Source: Cryptomeria japonica
Taxonomy: Eukaryota; Streptophyta; Pinopsida; Cupressales; Cupressaceae
Reading direction: 5' to 3'
Length of the DNA: 64,000 nucleotides
Assembly: GCF_030272615.1 (NCBI RefSeq)
Contig: NC_081406.1
Location: forward strand, 172,924,861-172,988,860
Shown: positions 1 through 10,897 of the stretch, in pieces
How the letters are laid out: every line of letters begins with the position of its first letter
Numbering within the stretch: the stretch's first letter is position 1
The notes under the pieces: model-generated
Told to the model about the DNA's origin: nothing
What the model saw: the letters and a program-made list of their open reading frames with translations, nothing else
The model's database searches: none
Translations under genes and position numbers: made by a program

Positions 1-850
1 ATGAATTGGGCGGCTTTTTAAGCTTCGTTTGGACTTGCGGCAATTTCACCTTCATTTGGACTTAGCACATTGAGCGGCCTTTCAAGCTTCATTTGGACTT
101 TAGTACATTGAGCGGCCTTTTCTCCTTCATTTGGACTTGAAACCTTGACCGGTATTTACCCTTTCATTTGTACTTCAGGATCTTGATCGGCATTTGCACC
201 TTCAATTGCACTTATTATTTTGCTTTCATTTATCAAACAGATCAGGTTATTGAATTTTGTTTGCACGGGGCAAAAAATTTGTACAACATATGACCTATAT
301 TCTCTAGCATCAATTCTTTCACCGGGAATCGGTGATTTTATCTTCATTTGTATTAGCTTATCCCTTTGATCAAATGTTGATGACAGATCGGTGTTTTGTT
401 CTTCAATTGTACACTGTCAATCATGGGCAGGATTTTCACTTCCATTTGTACCAATATATGCTTCCAGCAAGTCGGCATCTTATCCTTCATTTGCACTAGC
501 TAGGCGGGGTTTTGTCTTTCATTTGCATCATTTTCCTCTTTCCAATTCCAAACTTGAAGAGGAGGCTTTTAATAGGATCATTTGCACAAAGTCATCTTCT
601 AAAAAAACATTACTTATCCTTGTATGAACAAAAATCTTCATTTCTGAATAGGTGAGTAGGGCTTCATTTGTAGCAGATGATTGATCAATCAAATTTTGCT
701 TGCCTTTCCTTAACAAAACAAATCGGTCTTTGTAGCCTTGTTTGTACAAAACAAAATTTTACAAACACATTGCTTATCTCCGCTCACATCAATTCTTTCA
801 TTTCCAATCGGTATTTTTTGCACTAATTTGTATGAGCAGGTTTGATCTTT
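1..850. repeat. Degenerate short repeat array, CTTCATTTGNACTT motif
   Basis: The motif CTTCATTTGGACTT or close variants recurs about every 35-45 bases (near 24, 50, 88, 128, 164, 200, 342, 400, 440, 484, 518 and 663). It is often preceded by GATCGG or GAGCGGCCTTT blocks. Copies are cleanest in the first 200 bases and decay rightward. No coding frame runs through it. The style resembles the repeat-rich leaders of the retroelements further right, but no element ORF follows directly, so its parent is unknown. The array probably continues left of the window. Confidence 0.6.
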
Positions 851-2099
851 GGGTGACTTTGCAGCAACTTATTAAAATCGGTCTTAAGGGCATCATTGAT
901 GTAATCTGAAATGTGCATCCTATTGTTTCTATTCACTTCTGCAATGTTGTAATCATTCTCTGCCCTTGGAATTTGCCTCAAGCCATGTTCTGAATTGGGT
1001 TTTATCTTCACTACGTTAGGCCTGATTACTTGCTTTCCTAGATCTGAAACCCATACTTAAAGTTTGATTTACATGTCTTTTCAATTAATTTTCACTTCCT
1101 GGGTCTGGTTATAATCTCCTGTAGGTCTGATCTTACATCTTCCAGGTCTGATTTGATTTCTTGTAGGCCTGAGTTTAGCATTGCAGGTCTGATTTTGTAT
1201 CTTGTTTCTGACTTTCTTTTGAAATGCCCTGCACTATGATCCATTCCTTGAGCTTCAATCTGAACAGAGAATTTTGTGAATCATAAATCATAAGAAAAAA
1301 ACTACCCCAATACTTCATCAAACAAGCCTTGAATGCCTCCTCCAATCTGGAAATGAGTATCTGATCAAATAAATAAGATTGGTCTAAAGTCAGGACATTG
1401 TAATTCTGCCTTTTTTATAATCTGCTTCTGAATTTTAAGGGAATCTCCCGATGTTTTGTTTATGTGACACATCTTTTATTTCTAAGGCCAGCTTCTTTAT
1501 TTCCTCAGTGCCACCTTGCCTCATGGTTCAACCTGGATTAAAGGGGCTTATGCATGTGCTGGGGATGGTGAGATAGATGCTCTGCCTTCCATTTTCTCTT
1601 TTTTTAAAAATGCCTTAAAATTATTTTTGTCACATCCCCGATTTTGCTCTGCCAAAAATTAGAAATCAAGAAATAAAGTATCTGACATATTGAAACTCTT
1701 ATGGCATTTATTAAGAGAAAAGGGGGAGGCCTGATTGCCAATTGTTTGAAAAACAATGTACGGTGGATGATTGACCAGTAACCCCAATAAAGGAGTATGG
1801 TGCCAAGAAAGGTTAGGGGGGGCAAACTCATGTTGAAGTATGGGCAAATCTTATTTTATATTAACAAAGAATGGGCAAAGCTGAGCGAGACGCATTTGTG
1901 CCATTATTATGGTATGGAGGTCATTTATCTGCATGAAAATAATCGACTAGTGAAAAAGACTCGGAGACTTTCTGGCAAAAAAAGGGAGGCAACACAGAGG
2001 TAAAATCACATACTCCTCAACCCGTGTGAGCATCCAACCTATTTCTACCGGAAATTAGAGCTTTCAGTGGGCTACGTAGGTCTATAAAAGCATTAAGAA
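851..2099. other. Noncoding stretch with weak AGGTCTGATTT repeats
   Basis: No gene is supported here. Between about 1,020 and 1,215 the phrase AGGTCTGATTT or AGGCCTGA recurs five or six times at 25-40 base spacing, which may be a decayed tail of the left-hand array. The remainder is AT-rich. Short open frames around 1,600-2,000 have no recognisable motif and overlap on both strands, as expected by chance. Confidence 0.45.
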
Positions 2100-2400
2100 A
2101 AAGTAATTTTATTGAATGTTGGTTTGGTCGATATGTATGCAAAATTTGGAAGCACATGAACTGTTGGACAAAATACTTGAGAGAAATCTGGTCTCATGGA
2201 AATCGAATGCAATAATCATAGGATATGCACAAGTCTTATTTGGTATAGGATTTATAAAGTTTCAACTAAATGCAATTGGCCATGTAAGCCGGATTCCATA
2301 GCCATTTCTAGCATCCTCCCTACCTGTGATGAAATAGGAGCTAGCTCCACGAGACCTCTTGTAAAGTATAGGCAGATGCTTTGTAGGGAGAAAGGTATGG
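2100..2400 (+). pseudogene. PPR (PLS-class) protein fragment, frameshifted
   Basis: This is a broken piece of a plant pentatricopeptide repeat gene. Such proteins bind organellar RNA and act in editing, splicing or processing in plastids and mitochondria. Three blocks lie in successive frames: LVDMYAKFGS (from about 2,125), then HELLDKILERNLVSW and IIIGYAQ (to about 2,235), then KPDSIAISSILPTCDEIGA (about 2,285-2,340). These follow the usual order of PLS-type repeats (VDMYAKCG, then LFD.MPERN.VSWN, then KPD..T..S.LPAC). Two frame changes within 300 bases and the lack of flanking repeats show it is a relic. It is either a fragment of a decayed gene or one carried in by an element. The family call is strong; the parent gene is unknown. 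Confidence 0.75.
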
Positions 2401-3829
2401 TCACTCATCAAAATCTAAGGTAGAGGGATTTTGTTGACACGAGGGATTTTGTTGACACAAGAGAGTAGATTTTGAACAGCACTTACCAGGACGGGGGAAG
2501 AGGGAATGTTGGAAACATGAAATGGCATTAGAGGAAGAAACATGGCGATAGAGATACAAGAAGGAAGGGCTGTAGATTGCAGATTTCGACACTTGAATTG
2601 GGAATAACTTCAATTTCATCCCAAAACCTAAGTATAAACATTTCTCAAGACTATTGGGTTTAGGATATCTATTTCTCTTGCTGTCATGTAAGGATTTTTA
2701 GGGAAGAATATGCTATGGAAAATGAATGACAGCTAAAGTAACTTTTTTGGAAGTGATGTTTTGGAAGTTATACTTAAGTTCTTATGCAAGATGCTGGTTG
2801 TTGAATAATAAAACTATTTTCTACGGTTTTCTTCTAATTGTAAATAATGTTGAAGGATAGGGTGCTTGTGATTCTTTTCTTTATGAGTATCGTTTATTAA
2901 TGTTATTTGTTTTGGCCAAGAAAACCCAGCTTGAATGTAATGTTATTGGACTTATTAATTGGGACCTGGCGAAGAGTACTATGTGATTGTGCGTCACTTA
3001 GCAATTATAAAATCGGATCAGTTGTACATAGGAGCTTACAACCTACGAAATAATGAGTACAAACTAATATTTCTTGATTTTATTTAGAATTAAAACCAAC
3101 TAGGAAATATGATATTAATTGTTTTATACCTTAAAAACTTATAGATTTTAAAGATGATAATGCAATTCAGGATCTCAGCCTTGCTAAATATGCAACCACA
3201 ACCATTCTAATGCATGCTATAACTTTAATAAATTTTTGCTGATAACCATATTTCATAATATGCGATACTAATTATATTGGGTTATATTAAACTCAAAATA
3301 TTATAGCCAATAGCGCCTTAAGATGTTTGTGTAAAATAAAATATGTTATTACTCAATGGCTTAGAAGTGTCTTATACCTTAACCTCTATCTTTAAGTTAG
3401 ATTCTTATGTGGTGAAGAGATCCTAGTGCGTTTGGTTTTGGCTGAAATGTTATTTAGGATTATGATACCCTTATAAATATTATCAATCCCAAATTCTATT
3501 ATTCGTCTTTCCTAGGATCCATTTCAATGTGTCCTTTAATTTAGGAAAACTACGACACATGTGAATTAAATATAGTATTGATTATTAATATCTTTACAAC
3601 TATTGTTCATTAAACTTTATATACTAGAACCTAACCATGAGTTATGGTAATTATTGATCTACTCTATCAGTAATTAAAATAATAAGTGTAGAGTATTGAT
3701 TATTATGATGGGTATATCTTTATATGAAGACAACAAATATAGCGCCTTCACGTATCTTGAGCATGGAGTTGACAATAATTACACTTAAAAGGAATTTCAC
3801 GATGTAGTGTCCCAAAATTGCGACCTTAG
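2401..3829. other. AT-rich noncoding stretch
   Basis: No gene or recognisable element was found. A 19-base tandem pair (GAGGGATTTTGTTGACAC unit) sits at about 2,424-2,462. Otherwise the sequence is AT-rich with frequent stops on both strands. Confidence 0.5.
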
Positions 3830-3880
3830 CAATTGTTTACTGCATTAGGGTCCTCATGCATGCGAGTTCGAATCCTCTAG
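3818..3880 (+). other. Possible degenerate tRNA-like box B (SINE or tRNA relic)
   Basis: GAGTTCGAATCCTC (about 3,864-3,877) matches the pol III box B consensus GGTTCRANNCC closely. TTAGCAATTG about 40 bases upstream is a poor box A candidate. The flanking T-arm does not pair well and no full cloverleaf could be drawn by eye. It could be a SINE head, a tRNA relic or chance. Confidence 0.2.
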
Positions 3881-4466
3881 CCTCTGATCAGAGACCGAAG
3901 ATTGCTTAGCCTGTAGAAACAACTTCTTCCTTGGCCTCTACATCATCCTGTGCCCACTCTGCCCTGGAGAAAGGGGTAGGACAGGGGCATGGCACCCCTG
4001 TCCCTGCCCTATTTTGGGGCAGGACCCTTCCTAGGGTTGCTTTGTTGGTTGTGCATCGGGCGAGAAACTCCCCCGATGTTGGTCCGTGATGAAAATCAGA
4101 TCCACTAACATGTATTAAAGAGGGTATTCGTCCTCTCATTTGCATAAGTTGGATATGTCGAAGTTGGATAAGTTCAAGTTGCAAAAGCGATTGAGCATTC
4201 AAGAGCATTCAATCATTCAAGCATTCTTTTCCAGAATTGAGCATTGTCAAGTCTCCCTTCAAGGCTAGGTGTTGCATTCAAGTCGAGGATTCAACCATTG
4301 AAGAGGAGATTGATTTCAACATTCAATTCCACACAAGCACTTCTATCAACATTGGTACTACAAATTCCCTTGAGGTGATTTACAATTCAATCTTTTATTT
4401 ACATCTACTTGCAAGTACTTTCTTTTATTACTTGGTTAATTCCAAAATTGGGGTTTGACCTAAAGT

Positions 4467-4712
4467 CAAACCCCCAATCCCAACCCATTTTCCTCTCTTT
4501 TTTGTGTGTAGGTTGCAGGTGCGCAATTGTACTTTCAGATTGAGGCTTCATTTGCAGAGGCGGAAAAACCCTTTTCGTTTCGCGGATTAGGCAAACCCCC
4601 AATCCCAACCCATTTTCCTCTCTTTTTTGTGTGTAGGTTGCAGGTGCACAACTGTACTTAAAGATTGAGGCTTCATTTGCAGAGGCGGAAAAACCCTTTT
4701 CGTTTCGCGGAT
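4467..4712 (+). repeat. 125-bp tandem duplication
   Basis: The block starting CAAACCCCCAATCCC at 4,467 repeats at 4,592. It runs through GTGTGTAGGTTGCAGGTGC and ends at TTTCGCGGATT, with only a few substitutions (GCGCAATTGTAC against GCACAACTGTAC). High identity points to a fairly recent duplication. It contains no ORF. Confidence 0.9.
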
Positions 4713-5082
4713 TTTTCGGAGGACCGTGTACTGTCCCTTCACGGTTCAGGCAACTTTTCCTCAAATTCGCAAGGCGACTTCGTCTCGACATATTACTGCC
4801 AGATCCAGGTGCACAACTTCATCCAATATTCCGATCTCAAGTTATAATCAATTCTGTCACTTTTGCACTACATAATCCAATCAATTTCCTTTTCATTTCA
4901 AACAAGGAAGAGGGGATCAACTTAACATTTCCAATTCATTCAGAATTCAATCTACCATCTTCATGTGGAGAGATTGAATCTAGTGAATTATCCTCTCCTC
5001 TTACTAATGTAACATGGTGAAAGGTGTTTGAAGGGTAATCAATAGCGAAGCTCTCATTTCTCTATTGTGCGTTGCACACACT

Positions 5083-5099
5083 CCCTGTCGTCGACAGGG
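5083..5099. repeat. 17-bp perfect palindrome
   Basis: CCCTGTCG-T-CGACAGGG is an 8-bp inverted repeat around a single base. It lies just upstream of the element A repeat-rich leader. Function unknown. Confidence 0.7.
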
Positions 5100-5439
5100 T
5101 CCCCCTCGTTTCTTTTCTAGTCTTCGTCTCGCTTAGTGTAGGATTATGAATGTTTATCTGCCATTTTGAGATCCAGCAGGTAGTAGTGAAGTAGTGATCC
5201 TATAGGAAAGTAAGCCCGCCCATTTACTCCAGTCCTGAGGAGTTCGTAGGGGGATCAACAATGATCCCCTCCGGGATAGGAGGATTGAATCATCAACTAT
5301 GCAACCATTAAGTTTTGGGGCGTCCGTAAGTATTAAGTTGCAAGGCTAGAGGGTCAATTTGCAGAGAGTCGCGCAATCTGGAATATTCAAGATTTCCTGC
5401 AAGGGAGACTAGTTTTAGCATAAGCTTGAAAGTCAGCTA

Positions 5440-6920
5440 AGTAGGCAAGAATGTCAGTTATCCACGGGTTTGCAAAATGGCCTTTCAGGCCGAATTTGAC
5501 TTTAAATGTTAGGCTTTCCAAAATCGCCTTTTAGCCCGAAAAATGCCAATATTTCAAAAGGGCATTGAGCTAAAACTTTGCGAAAAGTCATTTTGGCCCG
5601 AAAATGGGCAAACATGAAAAATCGCGTGGTGCAGTTGGAAGGCGTTAAGCTTAAGACTTTTCATAACGTCCTTTTTGCCCGAATTTTGAAAACCACGTAA
5701 AAAGGGCGTTTAATTTTAACGTTTGCCAAAAATGATTCTAGTCCAAAAATAGCAAGTTAGTGAAGGCATTTTAAAAATAAAACTTTTCAAAAGGCCTCTT
5801 CAAGCCGAACTTCAAGCACCAAAGGAAACGTTAAAATTTTAAAACTTTTCAAAATGCTCATCTTGGTTGAAAGTCGCAAATATATGAATAAAGCGTTAAG
5901 CTTTAAAATGAAAAACGTTTGCAAAAAGTCTTTTCACCCCGAAATTGGGCAAAAAGGGTGAAAATTATGTAAGTCATGAGGCAAGGTGTCACTTAAAACA
6001 TTTCACAAAAGTAGGTTTTTACCCAAAAATAAAAAAAAGGCGTTTTTGAAGTTTGTAAATATTCCTTCTAGCTCGAAAATGGGCAAGCAAGGTGAAAATC
6101 GCGCAATATGCAAAGGGCGTTTAACGTTAAAATCAACTTTCAAAAATCACCTTGTAGCTAAAAATCGCCAGAATGGTGTGAAAGTAAAAGTGTTAAGTTT
6201 GAAAACTTTTCAAAAAGTATTATCAGCCCAAAATTTGGGAAGGCGTTTTTTAAAAAAAAAAGCAAATTTTCAAAAGGTGACTTTTACTCGAAAATCGCGA
6301 GTCATAGTAAGAGGCGACGTTGAAACTTTATAACATTTCAAAGTTCACAAAATTGCCTCTTGCCGTGAAAATGTCGGGAGTAAAAGGCGCTATTAACAAG
6401 TTTGCATAGTAGGGTTTTAACCCGAAAATCGCTGAACTTCATAAAATCGCGAAAAAGGGGATGGGCGTCATAAGTCATTTACCAAGTTTGCCTATGGTCT
6501 CTTCATCTCGAAAATCGTTGGGCAAAGGAGTAAATCGCGAGGTTTGCATTTTATGGTTTTGATCCGAAACCTAGTAGAATATTGTGCAATTTAAAACGGG
6601 CGTTTTTTTTTCCGAAGTTTGCAAAGTAGAGGGTTACATTTCATCCTTTCAGCCGGAAAATCGCCAAACAGAGAATCACACGAGTTGTAGGTCAGGCATT
6701 TTATAGCTTTGCATGTCTCCTCAGCCTCGAAAATTGCCCAGCATCCAAAATCGTTGATGTTTCAAAGTTTGCAAAACCCTTGCTGTCCAAAGTCGCAAAA
6801 GGCGTTGCGCCTTGGAAAATCGCCTAAGTCTCCGAAATTTCAAGAATTCCAATTTGTAGAGGGTCGTTTTTGGCCGAAGTTCGTTCATCGATTGGGCAAT
6901 TCGCCAGGTAAGATTCGATT
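5440..6920 (+). repeat. Degenerate array with CCCGAAAAT(G/C)GC motif in element A leader
   Basis: About twenty decayed units, spaced roughly 50-85 bases, carry a core like CTTTTAGCCCGAAAATCGC or GCCCGAAAATGGGC. The core is usually followed by a GCGTTAAGCTTAAAACTTT-like block. Several cores form a small hairpin (GCCC-gaaaat-GGGC). Examples lie near 5,494, 5,535, 5,597, 5,678, 5,937, 6,073, 6,227 and 6,287, with weaker copies to about 6,870. No frame stays open. It occupies the same place relative to the ORF as the hairpin array of element B but has a different sequence. Confidence 0.7.
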
Positions 6921-7476
6921 CTCTCCTTTAAGTCTTTAATTTGTGCAAAATTGGTCATAATGCTTAAATAGTGGATCAGAGAATTAATCAGATGGTGAAA
7001 TTTTGTAGATCATAATTTTCTTTTTAAAAGATATCAAGCAAAGCATTAAACATAGCGTGAAAGCAAAACTTGCCAAAAAAATTGACCATTGAAATAAAGT
7101 TCAGACTTGAGAAATTTTGAATATCTCAAAAAATTGAAGTTAGGCAAAACTCTTCTCTAAGTGCGAAAATTGACAATCATTAGAACATCTGAGCCCTGAG
7201 CTGCAAAATTGAACTTTTGCTCATACCATCGTAATTGGTCGGAAGTGGCACTTTTTGGAACCCGCTCTGAGTAACAAATTTTAAACAGAGCCAGCTTAAT
7301 TTCCTCTTTCAAGTAGCATTTCATTTCCAATTAATCAAGCTCTTTTATTGAAGTGCCCTGCTTTTTCGAATTCGATTTGATCATTGGTTTCATGCGCTAA
7401 CATCATCCTCTGTTTTGGCTAGCCCATTCACTTCCTTCATCTCGTCTCGTAATTAGTGTTCGGTTGTGCAGGATAA
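6921..7476 (+). other. Leader between array and ORF of element A
   Basis: Noncoding. It ends in a pyrimidine- and GT-rich run, GTGTTCGGTTGTGCAG, at about 7,456-7,471, six bases before the proposed ATG. That run resembles a 3' splice site. Element B has TTTTTGTGTAG in the same place. Confidence 0.4.
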
Positions 7477-10400
7477 ATGCCTAAATCGGTGGTAGAATCC
7501 TCAAAGACACATGGTGCAACCGGAACATCTCAGATTTCCAAGTCTTAAATTCCCTGCAGAGTCGAGAAAACGACGTACCAATACCAAAAAGGAGTCAAGG
7601 AGTTGAAAGTCGAGAGCATATGGGAGAACATAGTTGATACTGATTTGGGCCACATAGACATTTAGGATTTCAGGAATAGGGTATACTCTTGTAACGCCTA
7701 TGGCAAGCCTAGCCAGATGGTGGAGAGTGTTATTGCTCAGGCTGCAGGTTTCCTTCCGTCCGTGCAAAATTATGAACTAGTAGTTGAGGCTGCTAGACAT
7801 TATCAGCCAAAGACCAAATTAGTGGTCCTAGAGGGGATGATACTAGCTGATTTCACACCCGAGGCCATTGGGGAGGCAATTGACATCCCATTTCTCGATA
7901 ATCCTGTTCTTACAACTACTGATGAGGCGCAGATCGCTTATGACATGAACTCTGTTAAGTGCAAGACATTGATAAACGAAGAATGGTATAGAGAAAGCAG
8001 GCCTCCAAGCATTAGGATCAGTAAAAGGACCCCCAATAGGTCACCTTACTCAGCCGAGTTATGGGACTCCCTCAATCTAATCTTTTGAAGAGTGGATGTT
8101 CTACTTTACTGAACAGGTCTTTGCTGGGAAGTCCAAGTTCGACTGGGCTCTGATCTTCAACGATAATATCCATATATAGCTGGCCGAGCTTGAAGAAAAG
8201 ATGATTTACATGTTTACTCAACACTAGCCACTAATAGAGTTAATCAAAAAAGGTGAGATCGGTAACGGGCTGAATCAGGTAAAGGTGTATGAATGCTACC
8301 CTCAACTACATTACTAAGACATAGCTCAAGGAGAAATGAACAAAATTGCTTACGCAATTGGTCAGTATGAGTGTGTCAATGACCCCTTTACAATGCGCCT
8401 AGTCAGGTGGATGCAAGGGGGATTGCACATAAGGCTTTCAGAGCAGGCTATCATTTTGATACAAAAGTATGGCACATGGTTTATCCAATTCCCTAGGTTC
8501 ACTTACCTCGGGATAGTAGGCTTTGAGGGAGCACCATTCCGACTTCCACGCTATCCAACAGACTAAATAGTCCTTATGGAGGTTGCAAGACATGCATACC
8601 TAGCAGGCAGCCTACTCAGAGATAAGAAGCAGTCCGGATTCACCTTCCCCATGATCTTTGGTGCCCTCGAAGTACATTTCAAAAATTCAGTGCAAGATGA
8701 CGAATCGTTTGCTGAATTAGCATCCTACGGCCTATAGGAACATTTCCCTAGGAAGTTCTTCGATCATGACAATTTGGCAAAGAGAGCCTATGGTAGTTGC
8801 TATAGGGCGAAGGCATCAATTGAGGATTATTGGAGAACTTGTTCCGATGACTATGAGGTCCGACAACATGAGTATTCTAGGCTAAGTGTCCAGCAAATGT
8901 GGCTTTATGAGTACTGTCGGGTCCAAGATTAGGTAACAAATTATGGCAATTGCTTGCAAGTCCAAGAATTTGAGGCAATTAAATACCTCTTGCCAGGCAT
9001 TCATTGGACTCAGGATCTAATTACTAATTTTAAGGCGGTCATGGAGGCTCCAAGAAGGTATACTGATCACTGGTTATCCCATCAAATTGAGAAACTGTCC
9101 CATGAAGGGATTCAATTTACATACAATTTGATGGGCAATCTCGATTCCCTGTCTTCGGAGCATGAGGGAACCTCAAGCGCACCAAAAGAAGAGGTTGTGA
9201 AACCTGGAAAGAAGAGGAAGAAAGATAGAGCCAATAGAGGAAGTTAGTTCGTCATCAAGTGATGTTGGTGCATTCGAGACAAATAATCCTTAGGTACAAG
9301 ATGAACAAGATGCAAAGGTAGGTATCGTTGGTTTCAATGAAGCTGAGAACCAAGTTGAGGAGGGAGAAATTCCACCGAATTAAGAGGTTGATAAGCATGA
9401 GCTGACAGAAGGAAGTCAACATGAATTGCAATTCAATAGCGCTGGCAAAGATGACACCACGGTTGAGGGAGAACAAAAGGGGGATGAGACCCAGGAGCTT
9501 GACAAAACTGAACAACAACCATCACAAGGGGATACCCGGTAGTTGTTTAGCGAGGGTAAGGGATTGGATTCTGCATCCGTTCCTTCTATGACCGATCAAT
9601 TGCAAATAGGCAGTGAGCCAGCTGAAACCTCCAAGGAATAGAGTGGGAATTTGGCAATAACATCCGGACAAACCATCCCTCAAGACTGGTTAATTCCTCG
9701 TGTACAATGGAAAGCAGTCATCAAGCCACTTATCAACCTGGAGGATATCTTCTCTCGCATGGGAGAGATAAAGTCCAAAGGTAAGAAAAAGCCCAAGACC
9801 TACTCCAGGATCACTAAGGATGAGCAGAGGAACCACACCATTCATATCACTACCCCGCCTACAGATAAGCCAGTGGATCAGATTGCATTGGCCAAGTATA
9901 GTATTACGACCATCCCAACGGGGAGAGCCACCAAAGAGAAGGAAAGGGTAGAGTTCAAAGATTTTGTGCAGAACATGCTCAGATAGCTCGACGAAATGAC
10001 CACGGAGATAGACATGTATCGAGCTCTTGCTGAGCAGGCTGAGGGGTATATTGATCACCTGTTGGGGCCGCTGCAACATGCCACTGAATACCATCATCCC
10101 CCATTAGCATTAATACAAAGGACCACAACTGAATTTGACGAGGTGCGTTATACGGCCAAAGTCGTTAGGGAATGGATTCAAGGCATTAAGGAAAAGGGAG
10201 AGCAAATCTTCCAAGATCTGCGAGAAATGGCTCTGCATAGGGAATCCACTCTTATCAAAATGAGTAACATGAGGAAAGAATGTTATAACGCGTATGAGGC
10301 GATTGCCAAGGCATTACCCCTAATAAGGGCTCTATTTTGGACTTGCTCTCAAATCCCCACACTTGATGTTTTCCTAGATCCTTCTTGAAGGATTTGTATT

Positions 10401-10897
10401 GAATTTTGAGCATGAAGAACAACATGAAGGATGATATCAATAAAATGCAAGATAGGTGCGATGACGCTTTGTCGAATGTGAAGGATCTTGGTGAAAAGAT
10501 CCTCAAATCAATGGTTCCTGGTTGGAAAAGTATTATGATAGACAATGAGGCGCAACCACAATGGGAGGACAAGCTGCAAACCAGGGTCACCTACTCCATG
10601 GAGGACCTCGATTTTGCTAGTGGGCTACAGGCAGATATATCATGCTTTGAGGATCATAGATCATATTGGAGAGAGGAGCTAGAGAATGTAGATAGCCTCC
10701 TAGAGGGTATTCATTATAAAATGTTTAATCCTCCTATGCATCCAACAACCGAACCGTTTAAGTTGTGCCTGAGATTCTAGGACTACGTTCAGGTAGAGCG
10801 TGCAACCGATCAGGATATGTGGGGAGAGTACTTGTGCTACGAGGTCAAATTTATTGAAAAGGAGTCTACAACAGGAAAGGGGAAAGTGCTTTCCTAA
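7477..10897 (+). pseudogene. Element A ORF, unrecognised Gag-like family
   Basis: About 1,140 codons, broken by internal stops and at least three frame changes (frame 1 to about 8,090, frame 2 to about 9,240, frame 3 to about 10,390, frame 2 to the TAA at 10,895). I do not recognise the family. Blocks shared with the ORF at 26,602-29,810 are: ES.I..AAGF and ARHY (residues about 83-109) followed by F.PEAIGEAIDIP; an FEEWMFYF-like block near 8,090; LRWMQGG-like and GTWFIQFPRFTYL (about 8,465-8,505); and LPRYPTD (near 8,550). Then comes a serine/acidic stretch with the basic patch KPGKKRKKDR (near 9,220), possibly nuclear targeting. The last third is charged and helix-prone. The ATG at 7,477 is in frame with the first block and follows a splice-acceptor-like sequence. 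A Gag-like or plant-transposon structural role is inference; no catalytic motif is visible. Confidence 0.6.

Larger units (their letters stand above)
3881..5439. other. Unassigned region, possible 5' terminal part of element A
   Basis: No coding region is supported. The stretch holds a 125-bp tandem duplication, a perfect GTCGAC-centred palindrome at 5,083-5,099, and a segment at about 5,041-5,080 (ATTTCTCTATTGTGCGTTG) that loosely resembles the 3' terminal part of elements A and B (ATTCTGCGTTGG near 11,972). That resemblance hints that 5' LTR sequence of element A lies here, but I could not define LTR borders or a primer binding site. Confidence 0.35.

Noticed and set aside
1604-2003. Overlapping short frames on both strands
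   Set aside because: No motifs, no consistent start, and mutual antisense overlap; treated as chance.
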